DNA from: JACNIV01 sp965370415
Lineage (GTDB): Bacteria; Cloacimonadota; Cloacimonadia; Cloacimonadales; TCS61
Reading direction: 5' to 3'
Length of the DNA stretch: 64,000 nucleotides
Assembly: GCA_965370415.1 (NCBI GenBank)
Contig: CBDUTJ010000001.1
Coordinates: 62,001 to 126,000, forward strand
Each line of letters opens with the position of its first letter. Within the stretch, counting starts at the first letter, position 1. Positions 7,272-16,504 of the stretch are shown here, in pieces. The notes below the pieces were generated by a model. It saw only the letters and a list, made by a program, of their open reading frames with translations, searched no databases and had not been told where the DNA came from. The position numbers were made by a program, and so were the translations under genes.

Positions 7272-8102
7272 TCATGCCCAGGTTTCACAGTTTTCGATTA
7301 AATTCATAAACCATTTTTCTATCTTTTTATTTCCATTTACTACAAAATCCTGTCCCAATCCAATCGTCTCTAAAATTAATTTCTGTCCATCAATTCTAAA
7401 TCTTTCTTTGTTACTATGTCTGCTTATTTTTGTTTTATATTTCGGATGAAAATAACATGGCAATTCCCAAATACTTTTTGAATAACCATTTTTTGTAAGA
7501 ACTAATTTCTCATTATATTTAAAAACCCCTGAATTTCCTGCTATATATAATGAATTAATTGAATTTTTATTCCTTAAATGAGGATGATCAAAAACCCAAT
7601 TCAATTCTGGAAAATCCTTTTTGATATCCTCCGCTCCAATGTTATCAAATTGAACTATTTCCGCAATTTGTAAATAACCGAAAATAATATGACGTTCATA
7701 ATCCTTTTCAAAACTAAGTTTCTTGTCTCTAATATGTGTCCGTTTAAAACTTCCGAAAAATAAAAAGATATCACCCTTTTGTACATTCTGATTTCTTAAA
7801 TGTGATTCTGCACTTCCAGATTGACCGAAAACAGCTTTCCAACCTGGTTTTCTTTTCTTTACGTTTTTAATTAAATCCGGATCTAAATGACATTTTCTGC
7901 TTTGAGGAATTTTCAGGTTCAATTCTTTCATTAGATCAAGATAAGTTTTATTCTCTTTAAATTTGAGTTTATCATATTCTATACCATAGTTTTTCTCAAT
8001 TTCCGGGATGGGAATAGATAATAATCTTCCATCTGGAAGTATAGGACTTGCTCCTTTTCCAAATGAACTATCAAACCCTTTTCTACTTAATATGATTTTC
8101 AT
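7272..8102 (-). CDS. Nmad3-like protein (nucleotide-modification-associated domain 3)
   Basis: The 276-residue soluble protein begins MKIILSRKGFDSSFGKGASP followed by ILPDGRLLSIPIPE. That opening, and the internal GDIFLFFGSF and HIIFGYLQI segments, are what I recall for putative nucleotide-modification-associated domain 3. That family was defined by its occurrence in phage and bacterial DNA-hypermodification loci, and its biochemistry is unproven. Here it stands alone: no thymidylate-synthase-like, glycosyltransferase or restriction gene adjoins. It lies between DUF2809 and creD on the minus strand. Codon use is more AT-rich than in the housekeeping genes, compatible with transfer. A role in base modification or sensing is inference. 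Confidence 0.65.
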   Translation of the reverse strand: MKIILSRKGFDSSFGKGASPILPDGRLLSIPIPEIEKNYGIEYDKLKFKENKTYLDLMKELNLKIPQSRKCHLDPDLIKNVKKRKPGWKAVFGQSGSAESHLRNQNVQKGDIFLFFGSFKRTHIRDKKLSFEKDYERHIIFGYLQIAEIVQFDNIGAEDIKKDFPELNWVFDHPHLRNKNSINSLYIAGNSGVFKYNEKLVLTKNGYSKSIWELPCYFHPKYKTKISRHSNKERFRIDGQKLILETIGLGQDFVVNGNKKIEKWFMNLIENCETWA

Positions 8103-8146
8103 ATTCTTTTAATGAACTTTACTTGGGTTTCATAAAACCTTGAAGG

Positions 8147-9445
8147 TTATGCTGAACCGGCATACCAGTCAATTTTACGGCTGATGTACATCACAACTGC
8201 CAGGATAGCGAATAAGCCAATACTTCCCAGAAGCAAAGCAAAATCCTGAAGTTGCAGGAGTAAATAAAGAAAACCATAAAGAATAATTAAGATCAATGCA
8301 ATGATCGAAGTTAATTTTTTATCCTTCAGCACGCTCTTCGTATATGCGGTTATTAATGCAATCGTGGAAACAGAGGCAATAAGATATGCATATTTGAAAG
8401 AAAGATGTTCAGAAATTGAGAGTAGTAATGTATAGAAAATTATCAGAGCTGTTCCTACCAGAAGATACTGGAAAGGATGGATCTTCTTTTTATTCAAAGT
8501 TTCCATCATAAAAAATGCAAGAAAAGTTAATAAAATAAACATAATCGCATATTTTACAGTCCTCATATTTTTCTGATATTCATCAACAGGCAGAAGCAGT
8601 TCAACGCCAAAAAAGGATGATTCGATGTAATATTTCTTCTCGATCCATGACTGAGGATAATTCCTGTTTAATTGCAAAACTTTCCAATTTGCAGAGAAGC
8701 CTTCATTAGTGACCTCGCGGTTTTCCGGCAGGAATTCACCGATAAAACTTGGATTTGTCCAATTTGATAAAATCTTTACATTAGTTTCATTTCCTAAAGG
8801 TGCAAAATGCAGTCCCCCACTACCGTTGAGGTCAATTTCTAATGAGAACTCCAAATTCTCATTATCGGGTTTTACATTTATTCTTGTACTAAATCCAGAA
8901 GCCAGGATATCATTTGATTCGATCCCGGGATTCACTTTAAGTTCTGATTCATTCAATTTAATTATGATCGATTCCTTTATACCCTTCATGTGAGTGATTC
9001 CTACAGATAGAAAGGATTCTCCCCAGAGAATGTCTTTAGCAGGAATGTTAAATTTTTTCATATTTATCGATAGAAAGTTTCCTTTTAATTTTAAAGATGT
9101 ATTATACAAAACAACTTCATAAATCCCTCTATAACGTATTTCCGGATTTACCACAGCTTCAATTGACAGATCATCCGGTAAAAAATGAGCATAATGAGTA
9201 TAAACAGTCCAATTACCTTTCTCATCTTTAAAGTATGTTATAAAAGGAATTGATATTACAGGACCGGAAACAGTCTGTTCCTGTCCCCATTTTTCGCTAA
9301 CCTCAAAGACCGCATCATCTCTTCTTATCTGCCTTTCACGAATCAGAGACATTATCATTGCACCGGGAATGAGAAGCACCAGAATTAACGCTCCGATAAT
9401 CAGTAATTTTAATCCCAGTTTGTTTTTCGGTTTCTTCTCCTGCAT
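8147..9445 (-). CDS. creD: CreD family inner-membrane protein
   Basis: The 432-residue protein has an N-terminal membrane helix (about residues 10-33), a large periplasmic domain (SVSEKWGQEQTVSGPVISIP-like opening) and a C-terminal bundle of five or six helices (about 295-425), the architecture of CreD. Motifs such as RRDDAVFEVSEKWG, LNRNYPQSW and FGVELLLPVDEYQK fit the family. In E. coli CreD belongs to the CreBC regulon and affects envelope integrity and colicin and beta-lactam responses. No creB or creC is near. A 13-bp perfect inverted repeat at 9473-9536 lies directly upstream of the start and may be regulatory. The start follows a GGAGG site. Confidence 0.9.
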   Translation of the reverse strand: MQEKKPKNKLGLKLLIIGALILVLLIPGAMIMSLIRERQIRRDDAVFEVSEKWGQEQTVSGPVISIPFITYFKDEKGNWTVYTHYAHFLPDDLSIEAVVNPEIRYRGIYEVVLYNTSLKLKGNFLSINMKKFNIPAKDILWGESFLSVGITHMKGIKESIIIKLNESELKVNPGIESNDILASGFSTRINVKPDNENLEFSLEIDLNGSGGLHFAPLGNETNVKILSNWTNPSFIGEFLPENREVTNEGFSANWKVLQLNRNYPQSWIEKKYYIESSFFGVELLLPVDEYQKNMRTVKYAIMFILLTFLAFFMMETLNKKKIHPFQYLLVGTALIIFYTLLLSISEHLSFKYAYLIASVSTIALITAYTKSVLKDKKLTSIIALILIILYGFLYLLLQLQDFALLLGSIGLFAILAVVMYISRKIDWYAGSA

Positions 9446-9472
9446 TTACATCCTCCTGAAATTTTATATAAA

Positions 9473-9536
9473 ATTCAGGTCAAATGACCTGTATAAAGCC
9501 CGGATTTTTCGAGCACACGGTCAATTTGACCTGAAT
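9473..9536. repeat. 13-bp perfect inverted repeat between creD and the secreted protein gene
   Basis: ATTCAGGTCAAAT at 9473-9485 is repeated inverted as ATTTGACCTGAAT at 9524-9536; GACC and GGTC extend the arms with a one-base offset. It lies between the 3' end region of the 1017-aa gene and creD, both on the minus strand. No T-tract follows, so an operator or a mobile palindrome is as likely as a terminator. Confidence 0.55.
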
Positions 9537-9598
9537 AAGAAAAATGTCTATTCTTTTATACCTGAAACTATTTCAGAAGGACGTGTCCACCAAAGCTA

Positions 9599-12500
9599 TC
9601 AGCGAAGGAGGATCATTTTCCTCGTCTTTTCGAAATTATCGGTTTTAAGTTTATAAAAATAAATTCCTGAAGACACCTGCTTGCCATTATCGTCCTTTCC
9701 GTTCCAAATCACTTGATGATTTCCTGCTGGAAGCATATCTTTTACCAACGTTTTCACCTTCTGACCTTTTAAATTGTAAATTACTATTTCGGTGTTTTCA
9801 GTGTTTTCGGTGTTTAATGAAAAAGATATTGTTGTAGAAGGATTGAAGGGATTGGGATAGTTGCCGGAAAGTTGTGTAGCTACAGGAAGAGGAAGTTCAT
9901 CGGAATGAACGGATAAGAATTCAACGATATCGGAAGGTTCGGATTCCATTCCTGATTGATTAACAGTGGTAATATAGAAACTATGCAGAGCAGGATAATT
10001 TTGAACTGTATAAATGTAACATGTTCCAACGGTTTCATCTATTATCTCATAATTTCCGCCATCGAGAGCAAGATAAATATTGAAATAGTCGAAATCATTT
10101 ATGGCAGGCATATTCCAGGAAATTGTTACAGTTCCGTCTTCATTATCTACCAGAGAAATATTGTCCGGTGCAGGAGGAGTTTGTGGTTCTGCACCAAAGA
10201 CCATTATGCCGTAGTCTGTCGGATTGAATAGATTTATATTATCCAGAGGCCACCAGCCGTCGAATCCATGTGGATCTGGTGCATTATCATCTAATACAAA
10301 AATCGCTAGACTCGATTCATTTTGAGCACTGGGATTAATCTCCCATGTTTCAGTTCCAATAGGAACCATAAATTCATAAACCAGGTAACCTTCATCCACC
10401 GAAACTGCAATCTGGGGATCGGTAAGGTATATTGTAGTTCCTACTCCACCTGTATTATAAATCGGACGAAATTTGATAACACTGCCGGAAGCATAATAAG
10501 CAGCCCAGTAATTTCCTTCTGAATCTTCTCCTGAGGGCGGAAATACTCCATCGTTGTTATCATCTATGTAAAGTGCTACTTCATCGTGGTCTTCCAGTAC
10601 GGTATCGTTGTAATTTATGTATGCTACATAGAGTTCGGTCATATCTGCATTCATCTTGAAATAGCCGATCACACTGCCAATTGGTTGGATAGTATTATCA
10701 TGAGTTCCCCAGAAATCAGATGTATCCATCATAAAAGCATCATCCCACTCTCCTGCTGATATCTCTCCATCGATAACAGGAGTAGTTCCCACATAAACAC
10801 TGATCTCATCAACTACAAATCCTGTGCTTATCCACCCTTCCACTTCATTGGAATAAGGACTTTGCAAACCACCGGTCAATTCGGCTGTAACCACATAATA
10901 GTAATCTACCAAGGGCAGTGCCTGTTCGTCGATATAAAAAAGTTCTCCCGGTCCTACGGAAGCAAGCGGAGTTTCGGGATATGGTTCCTGTTCATACACT
11001 TTCCTGTAGATATTATAACCCAGGGGATCACCGGATACAGGTGCATCCCAATTCAGTTCAACCGTGATTCCGCTTGCCTGGCTGGCTGTGAGGTTTTCGG
11101 GTGGAGAACCAATCGAATAAAGGGTTATCTCTCCCAGATCATTTGTTTGCCCTTCCACTACCACTACATTCGGTGTATTACCTGGAACATAACCGATTTT
11201 TGAAAATTCCACATTATAAGTTCCTTCAGGAATGTTATCGAGATTATAATTTCCATCATAATCTGTATAATCATAATAACCGTTCAGTGCAGAGATTTCT
11301 ACTTTCACACCGGAATTATCATCCGTTCCGTCCAAATTTACCGTACCTGTTATAAAACCTCCACCAAGATCACAATCTACAGAATATAAATTACCTCCAC
11401 TTCCCATTATTCTCATATGAACAGCTTTCCCACCGGTTGTGCAGAATGAACCATCGGAAGCCATATCGACAGATACAAGTGACCCGGGTGTATTAATATC
11501 GAAAACCGGGATGTTACTTTGTCTCCTGAATAAAAAGAAATCCGGTGCACTATTATCAATAGGACCCCAGCATGCAACTGCGATAAGTGAGCCATTATCA
11601 TTCATATCAATATCGATAGCATAATCACCAACATTATCATAAACCCAAACCGGGTTAGGTGAGTAGTTATTGAATAGATAGATCTGCCCATTGTACCCAC
11701 CGGTAATAAATGTTAACGTACCGCAGGCTATAGTACTACCGTCAGCTGAAATAGCCATTCCTCCTATCCATTCGGAACTACCTCCGCCATCTACATGGTA
11801 ATTCCATTCTTCTTCGTATGATTCCAGGTCAGGATTATATTTATACAAGGTAACATAACCCGCATAATCACCATTTAAAATATAAGTAGCATCATAGGAC
11901 ATTGCCGGTGGATTCTGATTATATTCGGGTGCTTCAAAGATTATTGAACCATCATCGGCATCCAGAACCCACATTGCACTGATACCGCCATATTGCGTGA
12001 GAATAAGTGTTGAGCCATCACCGCATATAACCAGATTCCCAACTCCCCCATCAAAAGGAGTACTCCAGTTAGATGTCGGATTTCCAATATTATAAGATTC
12101 CACTATAGCTCTATCTTGTCCGCTGTCATAAAAACCAAGGAATATAACAGTTCCATCACTATTGAGAGCAATTCCTCTAATTGAACCACCAGCAGTATAT
12201 TCCCAGATTGGAATAGAAGAAGAAGGATTAAATACCTTCAGATTACTTCCATCTGCAAGTGCAAGAACACTGCCATCTTCCGTCATAATTACCGGATAGT
12301 CAAAATCCGCATTATTGACAGTATGCTCCCATACAGGAGTTGAATTATCCTGATAAAGTGAAGCTCTCTCACTATTCAGATACCATCCTACAAATGATTG
12401 TCCTGTGGCTTGTGAAACTGCCAATTTTCCTGAGATCGCTGCAGGGTCAGAAGTTTGCCAGAGCAATTCAACCCGATCATCACGCGAAAGAACTGTGGTA

Positions 12501-12652
12501 GATACAACTTGGTTTTCTTGCAGTCCTACCTCCTGAAAAATAACCTGATAACCTTCCTCGGTTCTTGTTTCAGTTTTTTGCGCAGTAACTGCAAACATAT
12601 TTGAAACCAATAAAATACAAACTAAAAAAAACAAATGTTTTTTCATTTTCAT
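9599..12652 (-). CDS. Large secreted repeat protein with FN3-like and FlgD-like C-terminal sorting domain
   Basis: The 1017-residue exported protein starts with a signal peptide (MKMKKHLFFLVCILLVSNMFAVTAQ). Residues about 60-430 are WD/PQQ-like beta-propeller repeats with recurring 'DGSxL/I' turns. A carboxypeptidase-regulatory-like beta-sandwich follows (GTVNLDGTDDNSGVKVEISA, about 435-515), then an FN3 module (about 520-605). A carbohydrate-binding-like domain (YVGTTPVIDGEISAGEWDDA, about 615-820) comes next, then another FN3 module. The end, NYPNPFNPSTTISF...SGIYFYKLKT, is the FlgD-like sorting domain common in Cloacimonadota and related phyla. It is predicted to be cell-surface or secreted. 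The ligand and role are unknown. Confidence 0.85.
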   Translation of the reverse strand: MKMKKHLFFLVCILLVSNMFAVTAQKTETRTEEGYQVIFQEVGLQENQVVSTTVLSRDDRVELLWQTSDPAAISGKLAVSQATGQSFVGWYLNSERASLYQDNSTPVWEHTVNNADFDYPVIMTEDGSVLALADGSNLKVFNPSSSIPIWEYTAGGSIRGIALNSDGTVIFLGFYDSGQDRAIVESYNIGNPTSNWSTPFDGGVGNLVICGDGSTLILTQYGGISAMWVLDADDGSIIFEAPEYNQNPPAMSYDATYILNGDYAGYVTLYKYNPDLESYEEEWNYHVDGGGSSEWIGGMAISADGSTIACGTLTFITGGYNGQIYLFNNYSPNPVWVYDNVGDYAIDIDMNDNGSLIAVACWGPIDNSAPDFFLFRRQSNIPVFDINTPGSLVSVDMASDGSFCTTGGKAVHMRIMGSGGNLYSVDCDLGGGFITGTVNLDGTDDNSGVKVEISALNGYYDYTDYDGNYNLDNIPEGTYNVEFSKIGYVPGNTPNVVVVEGQTNDLGEITLYSIGSPPENLTASQASGITVELNWDAPVSGDPLGYNIYRKVYEQEPYPETPLASVGPGELFYIDEQALPLVDYYYVVTAELTGGLQSPYSNEVEGWISTGFVVDEISVYVGTTPVIDGEISAGEWDDAFMMDTSDFWGTHDNTIQPIGSVIGYFKMNADMTELYVAYINYNDTVLEDHDEVALYIDDNNDGVFPPSGEDSEGNYWAAYYASGSVIKFRPIYNTGGVGTTIYLTDPQIAVSVDEGYLVYEFMVPIGTETWEINPSAQNESSLAIFVLDDNAPDPHGFDGWWPLDNINLFNPTDYGIMVFGAEPQTPPAPDNISLVDNEDGTVTISWNMPAINDFDYFNIYLALDGGNYEIIDETVGTCYIYTVQNYPALHSFYITTVNQSGMESEPSDIVEFLSVHSDELPLPVATQLSGNYPNPFNPSTTISFSLNTENTENTEIVIYNLKGQKVKTLVKDMLPAGNHQVIWNGKDDNGKQVSSGIYFYKLKTDNFEKTRKMILLR

Positions 12653-12698
12653 CTCCTTAATTATTTTTTTCTAATAACTACAAATTACTCTAATGTTC

Positions 12699-12869
12699 TT
12701 ATTTTTTGATAAAGCTGTTTCTATGTTTATCAGGACTCTTCCTGTCATCTATAAATGCACCCTCATGTTTATTTTCATCTTGAATTTTCAGAGCCTCTTT
12801 AATGTCGTTCGTTCTTCCCAAAATCTTTTGTTTCGATGATTTTATTGTATATCTTTCTTTATGTTTCAT
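12699..12869 (-). CDS. Small basic hypothetical protein (56 aa)
   Basis: The ATG complementary to 12867-12869 is preceded by AGGGAGAAC and opens a 56-residue frame (MKHKERYTIKSSKQKILGRT...), ending in FIKK. The product is hydrophilic and rich in Lys, with no membrane segment or Cys. I do not recognise it. Its start lies 9 nt after the stop of the next small gene on the same strand, so the two form a small operon upstream of the large secreted protein gene. Evidence for coding is the good ribosome binding site, the clean frame and the tandem arrangement. It could be a nucleic-acid-binding peptide, which is a guess. Confidence 0.55.
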   Translation of the reverse strand: MKHKERYTIKSSKQKILGRTNDIKEALKIQDENKHEGAFIDDRKSPDKHRNSFIKK

Positions 12870-12878
12870 ACGTTCTCC

Positions 12879-12992
12879 CTATAAACTCTTCTTTTCCTTT
12901 TTTTCATGTTTAATTTTTCTCTTCTCTTTTAAGGTTAGTTTTGATTTTTTCTTTGTTTCGTGAGTATGTTTGTCTTTAGATCTCTTTGACAT
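12879..12992 (-). CDS. Tiny Lys-rich protein (37 aa)
   Basis: The 37-codon frame begins at an ATG complementary to 12990-12992 with a very strong site, AAGGAGGAGAT. It encodes MSKRSKDKHTHETKKKSKL followed by TLKEKRKIKHEKKEKKSL. More than half of the residues are Lys, Arg, His or Glu, and it is predicted to be an unfolded or helical polyelectrolyte. Similar short 'KxSKLTLKEKRxxKxEKK' proteins occur in related bacteria as far as I recall, without known function. It is the first gene of a two-gene unit with the 56-aa protein. Ribosome or nucleic-acid association is speculation. Confidence 0.6.
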   Translation of the reverse strand: MSKRSKDKHTHETKKKSKLTLKEKRKIKHEKKEKKSL

Positions 12993-13197
12993 ATCTCCTC
13001 CTTTGTTTCCTGTTATAAAACTGAATTTCTGTTAGAATTTCATCAAAAAAATGTCAATAAAATAAATTTCAGTTTAAATAATTTTTTTACATTTTGTGTA
13101 TTAAAAGGAAACATTGTTCTTCATTAAGCTTGACAAATTTTATTCAAACTTAAAATAAGTTTTTGTTATTTTATAAATAAATTTATAAGGAGTTCTT

Positions 13198-13449
13198 ATG
13201 AAAAGAATTTTAAGGATGTTATTTGTTCTTGTCATTTTATCATCCATCTTGATTTCTGCTTGTGCCCCTCCACCACCACCCGTAACTAAAGATCAATTGG
13301 ACACAGCTGAAAACGAAACAATTGCAGAAGAGAAAAAAGCCGATGACCTTCAAAGTGAAATGAATGCTCTGGAAGCAGAACTTGCTGCTAAAGAAGCAGA
13401 GTATGAAAGTCTGATTAAATATCAAAAAGAACTAGAAGTTGAGAAGTAG
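13198..13449 (+). CDS. Small coiled-coil lipoprotein
   Basis: The 83-residue protein has a lipoprotein signal peptide with lipobox LISAC (Cys22), a Pro-rich linker (APPPPPVTK) and then a continuous helix (about residues 35-83) with heptad-spaced Leu, consistent with a trimeric or dimeric coiled coil. The layout resembles Lpp-type outer-membrane lipoproteins, but no C-terminal Lys for peptidoglycan linkage can be claimed. It lies 9 bp upstream of a LysM protein gene, so the pair could bridge envelope and peptidoglycan (inference). The start follows AAGGAG. Confidence 0.75.
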   Translation: MKRILRMLFVLVILSSILISACAPPPPPVTKDQLDTAENETIAEEKKADDLQSEMNALEAELAAKEAEYESLIKYQKELEVEK

Positions 13450-13458
13450 GAGGAAGCC

Positions 13459-14346
13459 ATGAAAAAATATATCGTATTGTCTCTTATAGTTCTATTAGTA
13501 CTTCCTGCTATTTTAAGCGCAAGGGTTGAATATCTTTCTGAAGAAGATTACAAAAAACTAAAGAAGAAAGAACGTATGGCTTACTGGGAAAACCTGGAAA
13601 ATGACCTGGCTGAGCTTCAGCAAAGAAAAGCTGATGCTATTGCAAACCAGGAAACTTATTCAGGTAGAATTGAAGAATTAAATGGCTCTCTGGCAACAGC
13701 AAACGAAGATTATCAGAAAGTTTATGATGAAATCATGGTTTTCCTTGGTGTAGATAAAGCAGACCTTCCTGCCATCCTGGAAAAAATCAATTATTTTAAC
13801 GATCAGATAGCAAACTGGAACAATCTATCTGATAAAGAACTTTGGAAAGCAAAAAAATCTATTCGTGCTCTTGTTGCTGAATATAATGAGTATCGTCAAA
13901 CAAATTATGCAAAAGTTCCCGATTACAGGAAGCAGTTCTCTGATCTGGATAATAAGATCGTGAATTTGGAGAATAACCTGGAAGCTGCCAAACCAAAATA
14001 CTACGAAGATACATATACAATTGTTAAAGGTGATTGGCTTTCCAAGATTGCTCGATACAGTTTTATTTACGGTGAAATGTCCAAATGGCCTATTATTTAT
14101 CGTGCCAATCGCGATCAGATCAAAGATCCTAACCTGATCTATCCTGACCAGGTAATAAAAATACCACGTGGTCTTCCCTATGAATGGAAAGTATATAAAG
14201 GAGAATGCCTGTGGAGGATCGCTGGTTATCCCGAAGTTTACAGTAATGCAGCCAAATGGCCCCTGATTTACAGAGCAAATAAAGACCAGATCAAACATCC
14301 CGACCTGATCTATCCGAACCAGGTATTTGAAATTCCTAGAGATTAA
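13459..14346 (+). CDS. Exported protein with coiled coil and two LysM domains
   Basis: The 295-residue protein has a signal peptide (MKKYIVLSLIVLLVLPAILS), a long helical region (about 25-185, rich in Glu, Lys, Ala and Leu) and two C-terminal LysM-type modules of about 50 residues. These begin TYTIVKGDWLSKIARY and EWKVYKGECLWRIAGY, and both contain WPxIYRANxDQIKxPxLIYPxQ. LysM binds N-acetylglucosamine-containing glycans such as peptidoglycan. The two modules are recent duplicates. It follows the lipoprotein gene with a 9-bp gap and a GGAGG site, and an intrinsic terminator ends the pair. A periplasmic peptidoglycan-binding tether is the likely role. Confidence 0.85.
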   Translation: MKKYIVLSLIVLLVLPAILSARVEYLSEEDYKKLKKKERMAYWENLENDLAELQQRKADAIANQETYSGRIEELNGSLATANEDYQKVYDEIMVFLGVDKADLPAILEKINYFNDQIANWNNLSDKELWKAKKSIRALVAEYNEYRQTNYAKVPDYRKQFSDLDNKIVNLENNLEAAKPKYYEDTYTIVKGDWLSKIARYSFIYGEMSKWPIIYRANRDQIKDPNLIYPDQVIKIPRGLPYEWKVYKGECLWRIAGYPEVYSNAAKWPLIYRANKDQIKHPDLIYPNQVFEIPRD

Positions 14347-14362
14347 AATCAATAAAACCAGG

Positions 14363-14395
14363 AAAGCCTCTCTTCTATGGAGAGGCTTTCTTTTG
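14363..14395 (+). terminator. Intrinsic terminator after the LysM gene
   Basis: AAAGCCTCTC 14363-14372 pairs perfectly with GAGAGGCTTT 14380-14389 around a 7-nt loop, followed by a T-rich tract. Confidence 0.85.
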
Positions 14396-14413
14396 CGATA
14401 AAGACAAACAAAA

Positions 14414-16504
14414 TTGACACGTTCTAAATTTATTCTCATAATTATTACATCCATTCTGATAGCACTTCTGCATTTTTTCGTTAGCCCCTATAGATTTACT
14501 CTATATAATTACGACATGAAATTGGGGGAAATTGCAGAGAAGGATATCATCGCACCTTTCGATTTCTATGTGTATAAAAACGATGAAAACCTGCGGGCAG
14601 AACAAGAAACAGCAGCAGCAAAAGTACAACCCATTTATAAAGTATCCGAAAATCTGAAATTCAATGCCCAGAAAAACCTGGATTTTGTTATGCAGCATTT
14701 TGCCCTTTCCAATAACAAAGATACCAAGAGTATTCGCAACAAACTTCTTCAGAATGGATATGAAGTCTCCAGTGAAAATGTTAATTATCTACTGGATGAT
14801 AGCCGTCGGTTGAAGATCTATAATTTTCTTACCGAAGAACTTACAAAGATATTCAATATTGGAATTTATCCCGATAATTATGCTTACCAGGAAATTAAAA
14901 TTGCTAAGATAAACAGGATCACAGATTATGAATTGAAAAGGCTTTATTCACTGGAAGAAGCAAAGAATAAGCTTATTTCAAAACTATCTTCTGAACGCGA
15001 AAAAAAAGCTGTGAGAGAATTAGCAGATATCATCCTGATCGAAAACATTGTAGTAGATAATGAAATGACCAGTCTGGTGCAACAGAAGGCTAGAGAAAAT
15101 GTACCTCTTACAGTTGGCAAAATACAAAAGAACGAGAAAATAATCGATAAGAATCAGAAAGTGACTTCCATAGAACTTTTGAAACTGAACTCATTAGTTA
15201 AAACTCAGAAAGATCAACAATCTTCTAAGAGTAATTTTGAGCTTTTAATGTCGTCGCTGGGAACTTTTTTACTTTCCATGTTAATCCTTTCTTTTTTCTG
15301 TTATGTATTACAATTGTTCTTCCCAGAAAATTTCTCTTCCCTATCCAGACTTATAGTTGTTATGGGAAGTCTCCTGTTTTCGATTATTTTAACTATAATT
15401 GTTAATCAAATATTCAAGATCCCTTCCTTAATAATTCCCTTCAGTTTTTCTGTGCTGCTTATAGCACTTATCTTCAATCCTCACATTGGAATTTTATATA
15501 ATTTTATTAATTTAATTTTTGTTTCTTTATTTTTAAACTGGAGTTTCATCAATCCTGCTATACTGAGTATTGCATCTTTTGGAGGAATCATTGCCCTGAA
15601 AAGAATGAAAAAAAGGCAGGAATACTATCCTCTCACTCTCTATCTGCTTCTTTCGTATTTCATAGTTATCACTGCAGTATCTCTCATTAGGTTCGAAAAT
15701 TTTTCTATCTACTTGTGGCATTTGTTGTGGGGTATTATTTCCAGTGTTACTTCTATAGTTGGCCTTATCCTCATTGTTCCGGTTGTGGAACGTAAACTGA
15801 ATATGGCAACCAAACAAATTTTGCTGGAACTTCTGGATTTCGATAACCCTCTACTTCAAAGAATATCTAAGATAATACCGGGAACTTATCATCATTCACT
15901 TATTGTGGGAAACCTTGCCGAAAGTGCAGCTGAAGCAGTGGGAGCAAATCATCTTCTGGCCAGAGTGGGTAGCTATTATCACGATATCGGCAAGATCGAG
16001 AATCCCCAGTTCTTCATAGAGAACAATCCAAACTCTACCGAGCTTCATGATAAAATGATGGCCAATGAAAGTGCTTTACTTATCAAGCAACATATCACCG
16101 ACGGATTATCGTTAGCCAAAAAACACAAATTACCAAAACCCGTTATCGAGATAATACAACAGCATCATGGAACTGGTCTAATACGCTATTTTTACACTAA
16201 AGCACAGGAAACCAATCTGGATATTGATGAAGAGCATTTTTATTACAACGGTCCTAAACCTAGATCGAAAGAAGCTGCTATTGTTATGATCGCTGATATT
16301 GTGGAATCAACTACAAAATCGCTGGAGGATTTCTCCGAAACAGTTATCAAGAAAATTCTTGATGATACAGTCTTCAAACTGGTGAATGATGGTCAGCTGG
16401 ACGAAGCACCATTGACCCTGAAAGAACTGGATATCATTAAAACATACATGCTTCCCATTATTACGGGAGTCTACAGGAAACGCCTTGAATACCCGGAAGA
16501 TTGA
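14414..16504 (+). CDS. pgpH: 7TM-HD family c-di-AMP phosphodiesterase (PgpH-like)
   Basis: The 696-residue membrane protein has an N-terminal membrane helix, a large extracytoplasmic 7TMR-HDED domain (about residues 40-265), seven membrane helices (about 270-460) and a cytoplasmic HD phosphohydrolase domain with PGTYHHSLIVGNLAE and SYYHDIGKIENPQFF. PgpH hydrolyses cyclic di-AMP to pApA. TTG at 14414 is taken as start because it begins the first membrane helix; the next ATG would delete it. The ribosome binding site is weak. The 3' end overlaps ybeY by 20 bp, the classical order in many bacteria. Confidence 0.9.
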   Translation: MTRSKFILIIITSILIALLHFFVSPYRFTLYNYDMKLGEIAEKDIIAPFDFYVYKNDENLRAEQETAAAKVQPIYKVSENLKFNAQKNLDFVMQHFALSNNKDTKSIRNKLLQNGYEVSSENVNYLLDDSRRLKIYNFLTEELTKIFNIGIYPDNYAYQEIKIAKINRITDYELKRLYSLEEAKNKLISKLSSEREKKAVRELADIILIENIVVDNEMTSLVQQKARENVPLTVGKIQKNEKIIDKNQKVTSIELLKLNSLVKTQKDQQSSKSNFELLMSSLGTFLLSMLILSFFCYVLQLFFPENFSSLSRLIVVMGSLLFSIILTIIVNQIFKIPSLIIPFSFSVLLIALIFNPHIGILYNFINLIFVSLFLNWSFINPAILSIASFGGIIALKRMKKRQEYYPLTLYLLLSYFIVITAVSLIRFENFSIYLWHLLWGIISSVTSIVGLILIVPVVERKLNMATKQILLELLDFDNPLLQRISKIIPGTYHHSLIVGNLAESAAEAVGANHLLARVGSYYHDIGKIENPQFFIENNPNSTELHDKMMANESALLIKQHITDGLSLAKKHKLPKPVIEIIQQHHGTGLIRYFYTKAQETNLDIDEEHFYYNGPKPRSKEAAIVMIADIVESTTKSLEDFSETVIKKILDDTVFKLVNDGQLDEAPLTLKELDIIKTYMLPIITGVYRKRLEYPED

